64,000 nucleotides of DNA from an uncultured Steroidobacter sp. (lineage in GTDB: Bacteria; Pseudomonadota; Gammaproteobacteria; Steroidobacterales; Steroidobacteraceae), in assembly GCA_937864115.1 (NCBI GenBank), contig CALMII010000004.1:1-64000 (forward strand), written 5' to 3'. Of this stretch, positions 17,146 through 26,394 are shown piece after piece; position 1 is the first letter of the stretch; the number at the start of each line of letters is the position of its first letter. Below the pieces are notes generated by a model, which worked only from the letters and a program-made list of their open reading frames with translations, did no database searches and was not told the origin of the DNA. The position numbers and the translations under genes are program-made.

Positions 17146-17176
17146 TAGGTACGTCTCAGTAAGCCGGTGTGCGGCT

Positions 17177-18130
17177 CTATGAATTCGGTGGAGGCCCTGG
17201 CGGGATGACACGAAGCACCCGGGCCCACGTATCGTCCGACATGTCTTCCGCCGATCCGGCTGCGAGCGCGTGCTTTAAGTGATGGGTGGCCTCGTGGGTT
17301 TGACCGCGTGCCAGGCTGAGATTCGCGGCCCGTATACTCTGCGAGACGACGTCGAGCTTGTCATGGCTCTCGATCGCCGACTGGACCGCATCGACATACC
17401 TCGACTGCTGAAGTACTCGCAGACAATGCGTCGCAAACTCGGTCAAGTTCGTCGCCTTGCCGACAAAATCCGTAGCTCCGTTCAGCATGAGCTCCTCACA
17501 TCGCTGCGGATCATCCAGTGCGGTAAGAATCAGGATCGGCTGATGAGGGTTGGCCGCCAGAACTCTCGTTTGGACCTCTTCTCCGCTCAATCCCGGCAAC
17601 ATCAAGTCAAGGACGATGAGTTCGTGCCGGCGGGCAAACCAGGCGTCTAAGGCTGATTGCCCATCCACGGCGAGATCCACATGGAAGTACTTCTCCAACG
17701 CTCGCACAGCCGCCGCGGCCGCGCTCGGATCATCCTCGACCAACAACAACGAATGACGTGGACGAGCGTTGATCAACTCTACGATGTCGTGTGCGAAGGC
17801 CGCCGGTGTGCCGTCAAGGGGGACGACGTGTGTGTCTTGGTCGCGCAGCGGTTCGTACAGCGCGCGCTGGTGCGGTTCGCAGACCACGAAGATCGGTATG
17901 CCAGGAAATCCGAAGTGGCCGGTCCGAATCATGCGTACGAGCCGCCAGGCATCGATGTCCGCAAGCTGAGGAGCAGTGATGAGGGCGTCAAATCGAGCGC
18001 GCTTGTAGCTTCGAACACCGTCCTTCCCGCACGCATAGCATGCAACGCGCGCCTGAATGTTCCGAAACGCCTCTCGTAGTCGCCGCGACACGGCGACATC
18101 GTTGTGCAGCAGCAGAATATCGCAGCTCAT
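17177..18130 (-). CDS. Response regulator with two receiver domains, first degenerate
   Basis: 317 residues. Residues 1-120 have a receiver fold, but the phosphoacceptor position falls in DALITAPQL, with no Asp, so this half is a pseudo-receiver. Residues 126-245 are a complete receiver: VEDD (132-134), Asp175 (VLDLMLPGLSGEE), Thr203 (ILTALDD) and Lys225 (FVGKATN). No DNA-binding domain follows, only a helical tail of about 70 residues. It starts 15 bp after the TonB-dependent receptor gene behind GAGGGGG and is the last gene of a run headed by a histidine kinase, its probable partner. Output is therefore likely by protein contact. Confidence 0.88.
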   Translation of the reverse strand: MSCDILLLHNDVAVSRRLREAFRNIQARVACYACGKDGVRSYKRARFDALITAPQLADIDAWRLVRMIRTGHFGFPGIPIFVVCEPHQRALYEPLRDQDTHVVPLDGTPAAFAHDIVELINARPRHSLLLVEDDPSAAAAAVRALEKYFHVDLAVDGQSALDAWFARRHELIVLDLMLPGLSGEEVQTRVLAANPHQPILILTALDDPQRCEELMLNGATDFVGKATNLTEFATHCLRVLQQSRYVDAVQSAIESHDKLDVVSQSIRAANLSLARGQTHEATHHLKHALAAGSAEDMSDDTWARVLRVIPPGPPPNS

Positions 18131-18145
18131 GGCGCCCCCCTCGCG

Positions 18146-20212
18146 CTACCAGCGCGCCGTCGCGTTGACCATCCATGTTCGCCCCGGCAGCGGGATGTCG
18201 AATGGCAAGGTAGTCGCCGAAGGGCTGGCGTCGCGAACGTCCTCATCGAACACGTTATTGACGACGAGGGCGAGGTCGAAGAGCGAGAACGCGTTCGCAC
18301 GCGCCAGGATTGAGTTCACCACCAGATAGTCATCGGGATCCGGGCGCGGATCCGAAATGGGCCGCTCGCGATCCATCACGCCCCGAGCGGTGAGCGCAAC
18401 GCGCCACTCTTGGGGAAGGCGCCAATCGATGGTCGCCACCAGAACGTGGTGCGGAGCGAACCGGATATTCGCGTTATCGTCGGCAGCCGATCCCAGGCGA
18501 TCCTGATAGGCATAGCTCAGCGAAGTGCGAAGCGTTTCGATCGGTCGATACGAGAACGAGGCTTCATAGCCCCACCCATCGTTCTCGCCGCGATTCACAT
18601 ACGCAGTGCGACTCGGTGAAGTCGGATCAGGAATGACCTGGATGAGATCCTGCTGTTGGTAGCGGAAGAACGTTAGGTCTGCTTCGTACGCTGTTTCGTA
18701 CAGACTGAGGCCGAGTTCGGCCATGTCCATGGTCGTGGGATTGAGGCTCGGGTTGCCACGTGCACTGAACACGCCGCTGGATTGCAGCTCAAGGATGCTC
18801 GGCGGACGGAACGCGCGACCCACCAACGCTTTGGCGCTGAGATTGTGGCGCGCATTCCAGACCAAACCTAACCGCGGATTCACCGTAGAACCGAAGTCGG
18901 AGTAGCGGTCCCAGCGTACGCCGCTTGTGAGTGTCCAGTCGCTCGCGAACTGCCACTGATCCTGCACGTACGCGAAAACGGTATCGGCGTCTGTATCGCC
19001 AATTAGCGGCGCATCTCCCACACCGCCAAACGGCGCCAGCTGCCCAGTGGGAATAAAGCGAGCGTTGCGCACGACGTAGTTACGTACATCGCGAACTGTC
19101 TCGAAAGCGTTGTCGAGATACCCGCCGCCGGCGCGCAACGTGTGTGTCTCGAAACCGGTATAGAGAACCGTGCTCTCGATTCGCCAGCGCTGGTTCTCAA
19201 TCAGAAACGAACTGATCACTCCGTCCGGAAAGGCATTCCCGAAGGCACCCGGCGGAAACACATTCGCATATGCATCCTGTTCGACTTCACTGAAGTCCAC
19301 GTAGGCGTCGATCTTCAGATCGTCGGACACGTCGCTGTGATAGTTGAGCTGTGCCACTTTCAGCAGTGAATTCCATTCGCCGTCGAGATCGAGCGCGTAC
19401 GCCACGCCCACGCCGTTTTGAAGAGGATTCTGATCGTAGTAGGCAAGGCGAGCTGTAAAGTCACCGAGTCGTGCATCCAGCCGAACGTCCACGGACTCGC
19501 GACGTTGAGGCATTTCCGCCGGCGCGAGTGAGGCAGTAGTCCGGAGCGCTTGGTCGATCATCGTTTGCGCGTCGACCTCAACCGTCTGGGACGAACCATC
19601 CGTTTTGCTGAACGCGGCATAGCCGCTGAGTTCGAGCCCACCGAAGTCACCGGACAGAATGCTCCAGGCATCGTAAGTGTTGTTCCAACCCACGCCGGCT
19701 CCGACTTCTTGGCGGTCACCATGTGCGGCGGTTTTGGTTTCAATGTTGATTACACCGGCTACCGCATCGGCGCCGTAGATGGCGGAGCCCGGGCCGCGCA
19801 CAACTTCGATTCTTGAAACGTTGTAGAGCAAGACGTTGTCGAACCCAACCCACGGATCGATCATCGTTCGTGTGATCGGAATGCCATCGATCAACACCAG
19901 CACTCGCGAGGTGATGCCGCGAACGGTGGAGAATGTGGATCGACCATCTGCAGTCGCCACGTGAAATCCGGGAACCAGATTCAAAGCGTCTTTAAGCGTT
20001 CGCGCACCGAACGCGTCCAGATCCTCGCGCGTCAACACGGTTGCCGTGGCCGGTGCGCGTCGGATCGGCACCCCATAGCCCGTTGCGAGCGACAGCACCT
20101 CTCCACTCCCAAACACCGATTCGACGTCTTCGCCGGGTGCAGCGACGACGTTCGGGGCGGCGGCCAAACTCGACAGCATCAGGACGAGTGCACGCTGATG
20201 ACGATGCTCCAT
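18146..20212 (-). CDS. TonB-dependent outer-membrane receptor
   Basis: 688 residues from the ATG at 20212, which has GAAGGGAG upstream and begins a signal peptide (LVLMLSSLAAAPNVVAA). Plug domain: ATATVLTREDLDAFGARTLK, LVPGFHV, VLVLIDGIP, RIEVVRGPGSAIYGADAVAG. The 22-strand barrel ends with an aromatic-terminated last strand (TWMVNATARW), typical of outer-membrane insertion. The substrate is unknown. The neighbouring periplasmic binding protein and sensor genes suggest uptake or sensing of a specific small ligand. Confidence 0.93.
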   Translation of the reverse strand: MEHRHQRALVLMLSSLAAAPNVVAAPGEDVESVFGSGEVLSLATGYGVPIRRAPATATVLTREDLDAFGARTLKDALNLVPGFHVATADGRSTFSTVRGITSRVLVLIDGIPITRTMIDPWVGFDNVLLYNVSRIEVVRGPGSAIYGADAVAGVINIETKTAAHGDRQEVGAGVGWNNTYDAWSILSGDFGGLELSGYAAFSKTDGSSQTVEVDAQTMIDQALRTTASLAPAEMPQRRESVDVRLDARLGDFTARLAYYDQNPLQNGVGVAYALDLDGEWNSLLKVAQLNYHSDVSDDLKIDAYVDFSEVEQDAYANVFPPGAFGNAFPDGVISSFLIENQRWRIESTVLYTGFETHTLRAGGGYLDNAFETVRDVRNYVVRNARFIPTGQLAPFGGVGDAPLIGDTDADTVFAYVQDQWQFASDWTLTSGVRWDRYSDFGSTVNPRLGLVWNARHNLSAKALVGRAFRPPSILELQSSGVFSARGNPSLNPTTMDMAELGLSLYETAYEADLTFFRYQQQDLIQVIPDPTSPSRTAYVNRGENDGWGYEASFSYRPIETLRTSLSYAYQDRLGSAADDNANIRFAPHHVLVATIDWRLPQEWRVALTARGVMDRERPISDPRPDPDDYLVVNSILARANAFSLFDLALVVNNVFDEDVRDASPSATTLPFDIPLPGRTWMVNATARW

Positions 20213-20451
20213 ATATGAACTCCCTTCAGGCTGGTTTTTTCGAATCCTCAATTCGATCGGCGAAACGATGTGAGACGCATGGGACGATTGCGGCGCGGAG
20301 CTCCGCTGTGACACAAAATCTGGAAATTGCGATGAGCCGAATTCGACCTTTCCGCTGCTGGTCAGACGTTCTCCGTCGTCTTCGGCTACCTACAAATGTA
20401 CGCGTTCTGTCGGGTCGTGCAATTGTCATCGGACTGCAACGCTGCTTATGT

Positions 20452-21393
20452 TCACTCGCCGATGACCAACTCGAAACTGCGCTTTTCTGAGCTGTTCAGC
20501 ATGATTCCAAGATGCGACGCCACGCGCATGTTGATACCCCGACTCGCCTCGCGAGGAATAAGAATGCGAGGCGCGCGACCGGCGAGCCGTTCGTCCGCAA
20601 GCTGCAGCACGAGCTGCCCCGTGAGCGCTGGCGGCACAAAGGTGGTGCATAGAATCGCCCGGGTTAAGTGCTGAACCGCGTTCGAACACACCGGAAATCG
20701 AGCCAGCCAGCTTTCCTCGACGATGACACGCAAAGTGGTGTCGTCGATGGCGAACTGACTGTCGATGATCCACAGTGCATCGGTCTCCGGATTTGCATAG
20801 CGGAAGATGTTCGCAAAGTGCAGCGACGCGGCACGGACGTCGTCTGCACGTAGTGCGACCAACGTGTAGTTGCGACTTTTCGCCTGACGGGCGGCAAGAT
20901 CGGCGAGCCACCGATGCCGTGCTGGGTCATACACGACAAAGATGCGGCGTGTTCGCGGAGTCAGCGTGCGCAGAGTTTCGAACAAGGCCTGCGGATCGGG
21001 CAACAAGGTAACCGCGCTCAGCTCGGGGTTCTCGCTCGGCGGAAGATCTGCCATCGCAGCGACAATCGAGTAACGCCTTTCAAGTCCGGCAAGCGCGTCG
21101 ACCGAAGTGCGACCGAGCGCAATGACGAGCGTGGGCTTCACTTCCGCCAACCACTTCCGGATGGCATCTCGATGATCCTGGTTCTGCGGCAACGATCGCT
21201 CGATCAAGCGCCCACCTCGCTGGGAGACGCCCATTGCGATTGAACGGCGAACGTCCAGGAATATCCGTTCGGTCGCTTCGGTAGCCTGGGGATAGATGAG
21301 CGCGTAGGTTTCGTCCGCCGCGTACCCACGTGTTGTGTGCAGCAGCGCGACGAAGACGAATGTCGCCCAAATGCGCACAAGCCGACCGCGCAT
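20452..21393 (-). CDS. Periplasmic binding protein, ABC-transporter type (TrpX-like)
   Basis: About 313 residues with a signal peptide (RIWATFVFVALLHTTRGYA). The body has the two-lobed pattern of the TrpX-like family (LVIALGRTSVDALAG, TLTPRTRRIFVVYDP, DALWIIDSQF, RGINMRVASHLGIMLNSS). No permease or ATPase gene lies beside it, so here it may feed ligand to the receptor or the kinase rather than to an ABC pump. The start is unclear: an ATG at 21450 is also open and only six bases after the upstream stop. Neither has a good ribosome site. Confidence 0.78.
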   Translation of the reverse strand: MRGRLVRIWATFVFVALLHTTRGYAADETYALIYPQATEATERIFLDVRRSIAMGVSQRGGRLIERSLPQNQDHRDAIRKWLAEVKPTLVIALGRTSVDALAGLERRYSIVAAMADLPPSENPELSAVTLLPDPQALFETLRTLTPRTRRIFVVYDPARHRWLADLAARQAKSRNYTLVALRADDVRAASLHFANIFRYANPETDALWIIDSQFAIDDTTLRVIVEESWLARFPVCSNAVQHLTRAILCTTFVPPALTGQLVLQLADERLAGRAPRILIPREASRGINMRVASHLGIMLNSSEKRSFELVIGE

Positions 21394-21456
21394 GGTGTGA
21401 CTGGCCGCGTCCAACTCTGGTTGGACGCTTTTGACGACTGGGCATTCCACGCTGTT

Positions 21457-21906
21457 CTAGATCTCATTGCCTACGTCTTTCGTCCTTGCGCGACGGTTGA
21501 TCGAAATCAGAGCGAGCGCCGCCGCAGATATCGGCACCGCGGTCGTGAACATGTCCATCAGTGTGTGATAGCGCTGGTAAAGCATGAGTCCGATGTATGC
21601 GAGGAGCACAAGGCAAATGACGGCAAACGCAGTGCGGCTTGCTGCGTACCAGAGAAGGGATAGACCCAACGCGAATGCTGTGTGCGTGCTGTAGTCGGCG
21701 CCGATCGAGTGCCAGATCCCGAGCTGCGTATCCAACGCCATGATCCCGTACACGACGATCAAGATGCCGGCCACGCAGGCATACCATCTGAGAAACCCGC
21801 CCACTGCGGCGCGCGGCCGCGGCCAGGCCGGTAGCAGCAACGTGGCGATCAGGAGCGTTGGGTTGACAGCATCTGCAATCGCATCGAGCGTCTCATACGC
21901 GAGCAT
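21457..21906 (-). CDS. Membrane protein resembling PAP2-type phosphatases
   Basis: 149 residues with about five membrane segments. The motifs DYSTHTAFALGL and YQRYHTLMDM recall the PSGH and SRxxxxxHxxxD blocks of PAP2 enzymes, but the first block lacks the Gly-His order and the upstream KxxxxxxRP block is not evident. It may be an inactive or diverged member. AAGGA before the ATG supports the start at 21906. It overlaps the kinase gene by 14 bp and belongs to the same operon. Confidence 0.6.
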   Translation of the reverse strand: MLAYETLDAIADAVNPTLLIATLLLPAWPRPRAAVGGFLRWYACVAGILIVVYGIMALDTQLGIWHSIGADYSTHTAFALGLSLLWYAASRTAFAVICLVLLAYIGLMLYQRYHTLMDMFTTAVPISAAALALISINRRARTKDVGNEI

Positions 21907-23485
21907 CTGATGGTTCCTTCTCAATGGTGTCTACCGCGGTGGGTATTTTCTCGAGCACGGGAAGCACCACGGTGATCGTGGTCCCCTCGTTCTTCACGCC
22001 TTCGAGCTTCACCGAGCCTTTAAGCAATTCGACGTACGCCTTCGTGACAGCGAGCCCAAGCCCGGTGCCGCCGGTCGAACGCGTCTCGCCCATGTCGCCT
22101 TGTCGAAATTCCTCCCATACGACATCGACGAGGTTCGCATCGATTCCGCAGCCGTTGTCCGAAACGATGAGCGTTGTTTCTTCTGTAGTGCACGTCAGTC
22201 GAAGCGAGACGGCGCCGGCGCAGGTGTATGTGCATGCGTTCGTGAGCAGGTTTTCCGCGATCGCCGAGAGCTTCTGGGGGTCGGTCACCAGGTGAGGAGC
22301 GCCTTCGTGCGTGATCGCCAATAAGTTCTTCTTCGACTTCGCGATTGGGCTGTATGTCTGTCGCAGTCCCGCAAGCCAGTCTTTGACGTTGATTTCAGCG
22401 AGCCGGAGCGTGTGTCGGCCCGCTTTGGCGCGCGCAAGCTCCAAAATCTGCTTGATGAGTCCAAGCAACTGCTCCTTCTGAGCCAAGGCAGTCATCAGGT
22501 GTGATCGCACCTCGGCCGAGTCGATTGCATCGCCGAGGAACTCGAGCTCGCTGAGTGCATCGCGGATATACGCGTCGATCGAATGAAGGGGCGTCTTCAT
22601 CTCATGACTCACTGCGGCGAGGAATGCGCTCTTGAAGCGCTCCGCCTGCTGCGCGTCATGCATCGCAAGGCGCAGTTCTTCGTTTGTCGATTGCAGCTCC
22701 GAAGTGCGCGCCTGCACGGTCTGCTCTAGGTGATCTCGATGATCAGCCAGCCGCTCCATGAGCATATTGAAGGCGGCCGCCATGCGGTCAATCTCCGCTG
22801 TGCCGTTTCCAATTGCACGAACATCGTGGCTGAGCGAGGCAGTGTCCATCGAACGAGCCAAGTCGACGATCGGTGCCGTGAGCCGTCGGCTTCGCCGAAT
22901 TGTCCACGCCAGACTGCCGACGATCGTTATCAGCGATACGGCGCCGATCGCCAACGCGATTGACGTGTAGATCTCTTCGTATTGATCCCGGGACCAAATC
23001 ACATACAAATGTCCCAGTAATTGCGTGCGCGCCGCCTCGTCGGCTCCCAGCGTGCTTTGCATCACCACGGGAGCGACTACGTGCCAGTGCGCTCCTGCGG
23101 AGGATGCGACGCCGCTCAAGGAACGCGCGCGCAGGCGCGTCAAATCGGCGTTCGCAAGGCGATCCTCACTGCGTCCAACGCTCATGACGGGACTACCGTC
23201 TGCGTCGAAAAGTTGCGCGAACATTACGTCGGGCCGCTGAGCGAGCGTCTTCAGCATCGTCTCTGCGACCTTTCCGTCCTCACGCGCGATCAGGAGCCCG
23301 TAGCTCATTTCGGGCGCGACCGCCTTTACGAACTGTTCCGCGTGTTCCTTTCCGAGTTGAGTGGTGCGCCCGAACGTGATGATCATGACCAGCGCCGCGG
23401 AACTCAACGCGCAGAGTACGAGCGCGCCGCCCATGGCCACGGTGAGCTCTCGTCGAAATGATTTCGGAGGACCAAGAATCTTCAT
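21893..23485 (-). CDS. Membrane sensor histidine kinase
   Basis: 530 residues. First membrane helix near 15-37, periplasmic sensor region 38-175, second helix near 178-198, HAMP (RSRRLTAPIVDLARSMD), coiled coil, HisKA with phospho-acceptor His294 in VSHEMKTPLH, and HATPase with N, G1 and G2 boxes (ENLLTNACTYT, DNGCGIDANL, GGTGLGLAV). It heads the run kinase, PAP2-like, binding protein, receptor, response regulator, all minus strand. It probably phosphorylates the second receiver of the last gene. Confidence 0.93.
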   Translation of the reverse strand: MKILGPPKSFRRELTVAMGGALVLCALSSAALVMIITFGRTTQLGKEHAEQFVKAVAPEMSYGLLIAREDGKVAETMLKTLAQRPDVMFAQLFDADGSPVMSVGRSEDRLANADLTRLRARSLSGVASSAGAHWHVVAPVVMQSTLGADEAARTQLLGHLYVIWSRDQYEEIYTSIALAIGAVSLITIVGSLAWTIRRSRRLTAPIVDLARSMDTASLSHDVRAIGNGTAEIDRMAAAFNMLMERLADHRDHLEQTVQARTSELQSTNEELRLAMHDAQQAERFKSAFLAAVSHEMKTPLHSIDAYIRDALSELEFLGDAIDSAEVRSHLMTALAQKEQLLGLIKQILELARAKAGRHTLRLAEINVKDWLAGLRQTYSPIAKSKKNLLAITHEGAPHLVTDPQKLSAIAENLLTNACTYTCAGAVSLRLTCTTEETTLIVSDNGCGIDANLVDVVWEEFRQGDMGETRSTGGTGLGLAVTKAYVELLKGSVKLEGVKNEGTTITVVLPVLEKIPTAVDTIEKEPSDARV

Positions 23486-23503
23486 GAGTTCTGGACGGTG
23501 CGA

Positions 23504-23578
23504 TCAGCGCGACGCGTCCTGCAGTCGCTTGCTGCCGAGCAACTGGGAGATCTGCCGTGTGTATTCTTCGCCTTCCAT
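23504..23578 (-). CDS. Possible 24-residue leader peptide before the histidine kinase
   Basis: A short frame encoding MEGEEYTRQISQLLGSKRLQ and four more residues. AAAGGA lies seven bases before its ATG, and it ends 18 bp before the kinase start. The kinase itself has no clear ribosome site, so coupled or leader-controlled translation is possible. It is too short to judge by composition. Confidence 0.35.
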   Translation of the reverse strand: MEGEEYTRQISQLLGSKRLQDASR

Positions 23579-23651
23579 GCCGATGTCCTTTTGGACGGCG
23601 CCTTAGGGGCGCGTTCTTTCGGTCTTCGATCTTGTGCCGCCCGCCTGTACG

Positions 23652-24677
23652 TCAGGAGGCGAGCGTGGGCTCATCAATGCCTTTGAGGTGCCTCACGGTT
23701 TGAATGATGGGTGCAATGTCCTCCGGTGCTGGGACATCCTCGAACCAGTAATCCTCTGACTCGGGTCCTTGCAAGAACTTGAACAGCGCGTGCAGCGTGC
23801 GCGCACACAGATCTTCCTGGCTACGCTTCACCCATGCGCTCTTACTTTGCTTGAGCTCCCACAACCATTGGAGCAGCGCCGCCACTGGATCACGCTTGCC
23901 ATTTGGCCCGGCTTCAGTCGCGAACCCGCCGCGTCTTCCGTCCTTCGCCAGTTCTTCGAAGAATCGAATTCCGGTTGGACGAATCGCCAATCCGAGGAGC
24001 GCTGCGGCAACTACGCCGCCATGGAATACTTCTCCCCGAGGATTGACGCTGTCGAGCAGTTGTAGCTCATCGCGGAAGTAGCCGATCGCCTTGAACATGT
24101 CGAGTTCGTTCGACGCATCCCCTGTTTTCTGATTGCTGCGAGCTACACCGGTCACAGCGATGTACAGGGCATCGACCACCATACCCTCGCGCAAGCGAGC
24201 CGAGGTCAGCGTCAGGTTGTGTGCACGGTAGGCTGCGAGCACGCTTTCGTATCGCTCCTCGACAGCAAATTGGCTGTCAAACATGTTGTAGAGCGCGTGT
24301 AGTTCCGCTGGCGTGCGGCAGCGATACACGGTCGCCATCACAGTCGCTGGCGGATTCAGCCGATTGGTGGCCCACAGATAAGACCGGGTGTGACCGTCAA
24401 CCTTGAACAGCTGACCATTGAGATCCGCGGCCGACACGGAACAGAGTGTCGCGACCATGGGTCCGTCGGCGCGCCGCGCAAATTCCCAATGCGCTTTCTT
24501 TGCGTGGCGCTCGACATCTCGATGTCGCGGATGATCGGCGAACGCCAGCCAGTCAGACAGCGGCAGCTCGAGCACGTAGAACCGCTCCTGATCAGCCACC
24601 TTGCGGCCCACGGAGGGTGTACTCGGGAGAGGATCGGCATCCTTGGGGATAGGCTGGCGGGCAGTCTTGTTCTTCAT
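23652..24677 (-). CDS. ParB-like N-domain protein of unknown role
   Basis: 341 residues from the ATG at 24677; the open frame runs to 24911 but the conserved part begins later. Residues about 25-120 resemble the ParB/Srx nuclease-like domain (VLELPLSDWLAF and LFKVDGHTRSYLWATNRL, the latter like the ParB GHRR box). The rest is helical with no motif I know. No parA is adjacent. Two copies of a 12-bp direct repeat lie in its upstream region. Probably an accessory element protein; partition, regulation or nuclease roles are all open. Confidence 0.65.
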   Translation of the reverse strand: MKNKTARQPIPKDADPLPSTPSVGRKVADQERFYVLELPLSDWLAFADHPRHRDVERHAKKAHWEFARRADGPMVATLCSVSAADLNGQLFKVDGHTRSYLWATNRLNPPATVMATVYRCRTPAELHALYNMFDSQFAVEERYESVLAAYRAHNLTLTSARLREGMVVDALYIAVTGVARSNQKTGDASNELDMFKAIGYFRDELQLLDSVNPRGEVFHGGVVAAALLGLAIRPTGIRFFEELAKDGRRGGFATEAGPNGKRDPVAALLQWLWELKQSKSAWVKRSQEDLCARTLHALFKFLQGPESEDYWFEDVPAPEDIAPIIQTVRHLKGIDEPTLAS

Positions 24678-24699
24678 GCGCGACCTGTGTATCCGGGGG

Positions 24700-24885
24700 T
24701 TTCCCTTACCAGATCCTACCTCGGCTGAGGTGCTTCTGCCATCCCAAACCCGACAGGGATTCACTGAGAGCGTCGCATTGTTAGAAAAAACAAAGCCATA
24801 CGAATAAGCAGCGGAATCGCTTCGCATGCTTTTCGCGCCTGTTCTGCAGCCGGTGCGATCTTCGCAGAGGGGCTTTCCCTTACCA
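24700..24885. repeat. Two copies of a 12-bp direct repeat upstream of the ParB-like gene
   Basis: TTTCCCTTACCA occurs at 24700-24711 and 24874-24885, each preceded by a G-rich run. Both lie in the 275-bp region between the divergent ParB-like gene and the gene at 24953. They could be protein-binding sites. Confidence 0.45.
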
Positions 24886-24952
24886 CGCGTGTCAGTTATG
24901 CTCGGTCGCACCGAAGAAGAATCTGCTTCTCCGAAGGGATGGAGTCCTTTCC

Positions 24953-25519
24953 ATGGCGGTTTCAGTCACTGACTCCCAAGTCGGCACGCGTGTTACCAAG
25001 GCGGCGGAGCCGATTTTCGAATTGCTTCGCCGAGGCGACTTCGAGGACGTCACGCGGCGCCGCCGAGCGGCGATGCGAGTGATGCGTCGTAGTCGCGACG
25101 GGCTCTCCGTTTACGTGCGATCCGATTCGTCGAACTCTCGAGAGCTCACGAGGCACCGGGCTCGCTACACGATCGTGTATGAAGGTGAGGACGACGCGGG
25201 ATCGGAGGTTCAGTACACCATTCTCGAGTCGGACGAGACCCGCAGCGTTCTGGAACTCCTCGATCTGCTGAATGCGCATGCCCAGCGGGTGCGTGAGTGC
25301 GTTGAAGCTCGCCTTTGCACTGAGCCGCTCGGTCGTAATCTTGTCGACCAGTGTGGAGGCTTCGACGATTCGCGCGAGCGCGAGGCGATCCTCCACAACT
25401 TGGCCCAACTTGCGATGAAGCCGGTATCCGATTCGGCCGTGCAGGGATTCGTTCACGCAGTGACTTCTCACGTCGATGATTGGCTGAGTCATCGGCGCGG
25501 GGATGACCTGGACGAATAG
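24953..25519 (+). CDS. Hypothetical protein
   Basis: 188 residues, soluble and charged, with no signal peptide. A basic patch (VTRRRRAAMRVMRRSR) is followed by a beta-rich segment (ARYTIVYEGE, QYTILESDE) and a helical C-terminal half. GGATGGAG before the ATG supports the start. It is divergent from the ParB-like gene. I do not recognise the family. Confidence 0.65.
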   Translation: MAVSVTDSQVGTRVTKAAEPIFELLRRGDFEDVTRRRRAAMRVMRRSRDGLSVYVRSDSSNSRELTRHRARYTIVYEGEDDAGSEVQYTILESDETRSVLELLDLLNAHAQRVRECVEARLCTEPLGRNLVDQCGGFDDSREREAILHNLAQLAMKPVSDSAVQGFVHAVTSHVDDWLSHRRGDDLDE

Positions 25520-25553
25520 ACACGCGCTCGCGAGCGAGAGATCGCCGCGTCCT

Positions 25554-26144
25554 CTACAGGCAATTCGCCGCAGCCAATCGTCGCAGATAGTTTGCAAGTG
25601 ACGCGACGCTCAACAGCGCCGCTCCCCACAGTGCTACGAGGCCCGCGCTGAACAGGGCTCCGCTATCGATCACATCGGCGAGTACGAGCAAGAACAGCGA
25701 CAGCATTTGAATGGCCGTCTTGGCCTTCCCCAATCGATCGACACGCAACTGATCGGGTGAACGCCACGCGCGCAGGGCAGATACCGTGAGCTCCCGAATC
25801 ACGATCACAAGTATCGGCGCGGTGAGCGAAGCGTGTTCCGACAGCAGGAGCAACAGCGCGCTCACGACCATGAGCTTGTCGGCAACGGGATCGAGAAACG
25901 CGCCCAGCTCGCTACATTGGTTCAACCTGCGCGCGAGAAATCCATCCAGCCAATCCGACGCACAGGCGCAGATCAATACGCTCAGAACTGCCCAGGACGC
26001 GCCCGAGGCGAGCCACAACAGCGATAACAGCGGCACGCATCCGATTCGTAGCCACGTGAAGGTCATCGCCCACGGCCAATGTTCAACCGATGGCGCTTTC
26101 AGCACCTGGCCCTGCGCACGTATTGCTTCGGGATTGGAAGCCAT
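25554..26144 (-). CDS. CDP-alcohol phosphatidyltransferase (PgsA-like)
   Basis: 196 residues from the ATG at 26144 (GAGGAG nine bases upstream). Several membrane helices. The complete CDP-alcohol phosphotransferase signature is present: SDWLDGFLARRLNQ, then SELGAFLDPVADK (D-x2-DG-x2-AR-x8-G-x3-D-x3-D). This family makes phosphatidylglycerophosphate from CDP-diacylglycerol in the inner membrane. It lies among accessory genes, so it is probably an extra copy beside the chromosomal pgsA and may use a different alcohol. Confidence 0.88.
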   Translation of the reverse strand: MASNPEAIRAQGQVLKAPSVEHWPWAMTFTWLRIGCVPLLSLLWLASGASWAVLSVLICACASDWLDGFLARRLNQCSELGAFLDPVADKLMVVSALLLLLSEHASLTAPILVIVIRELTVSALRAWRSPDQLRVDRLGKAKTAIQMLSLFLLVLADVIDSGALFSAGLVALWGAALLSVASLANYLRRLAAANCL

Positions 26145-26394
26145 TTCGGAAACTCCTCGAAGTACAGTTGCTCCCACACTGCGACGAAACTTGTGATGGC
26201 AGACCGACTTGGTGGGCCTTCAACGCACGCTTATGCGTGTGGGCGGAACCCCAGGTATCCAGGGGTCATGCCCCCTCGCCGGAGAGACACCCGCGTCGAC
26301 GGTCGGCAAATGCTTGCCCTTGAAGGCTCGCTTCCCCGCATCGCTGTGCATCCCAACACAGGTAGCGTTTCTGCCTTCGCGTGGAGCCACTCAG
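26145..26394. other. Intergenic region between divergent genes
   Basis: Between the PgsA-like gene and the DUF1173-type gene. The downstream frame is open from 26209, but that part does not look like protein and lacks a ribosome site. A short hairpin (AGGGG/CCCCT around 26263-26279) is visible. Confidence 0.4.

Noticed and set aside
20213..20451. Riboswitch upstream of the TonB-dependent receptor
   Set aside because: I looked for cobalamin, TPP and similar conserved boxes and found none; only ordinary short stems are present.
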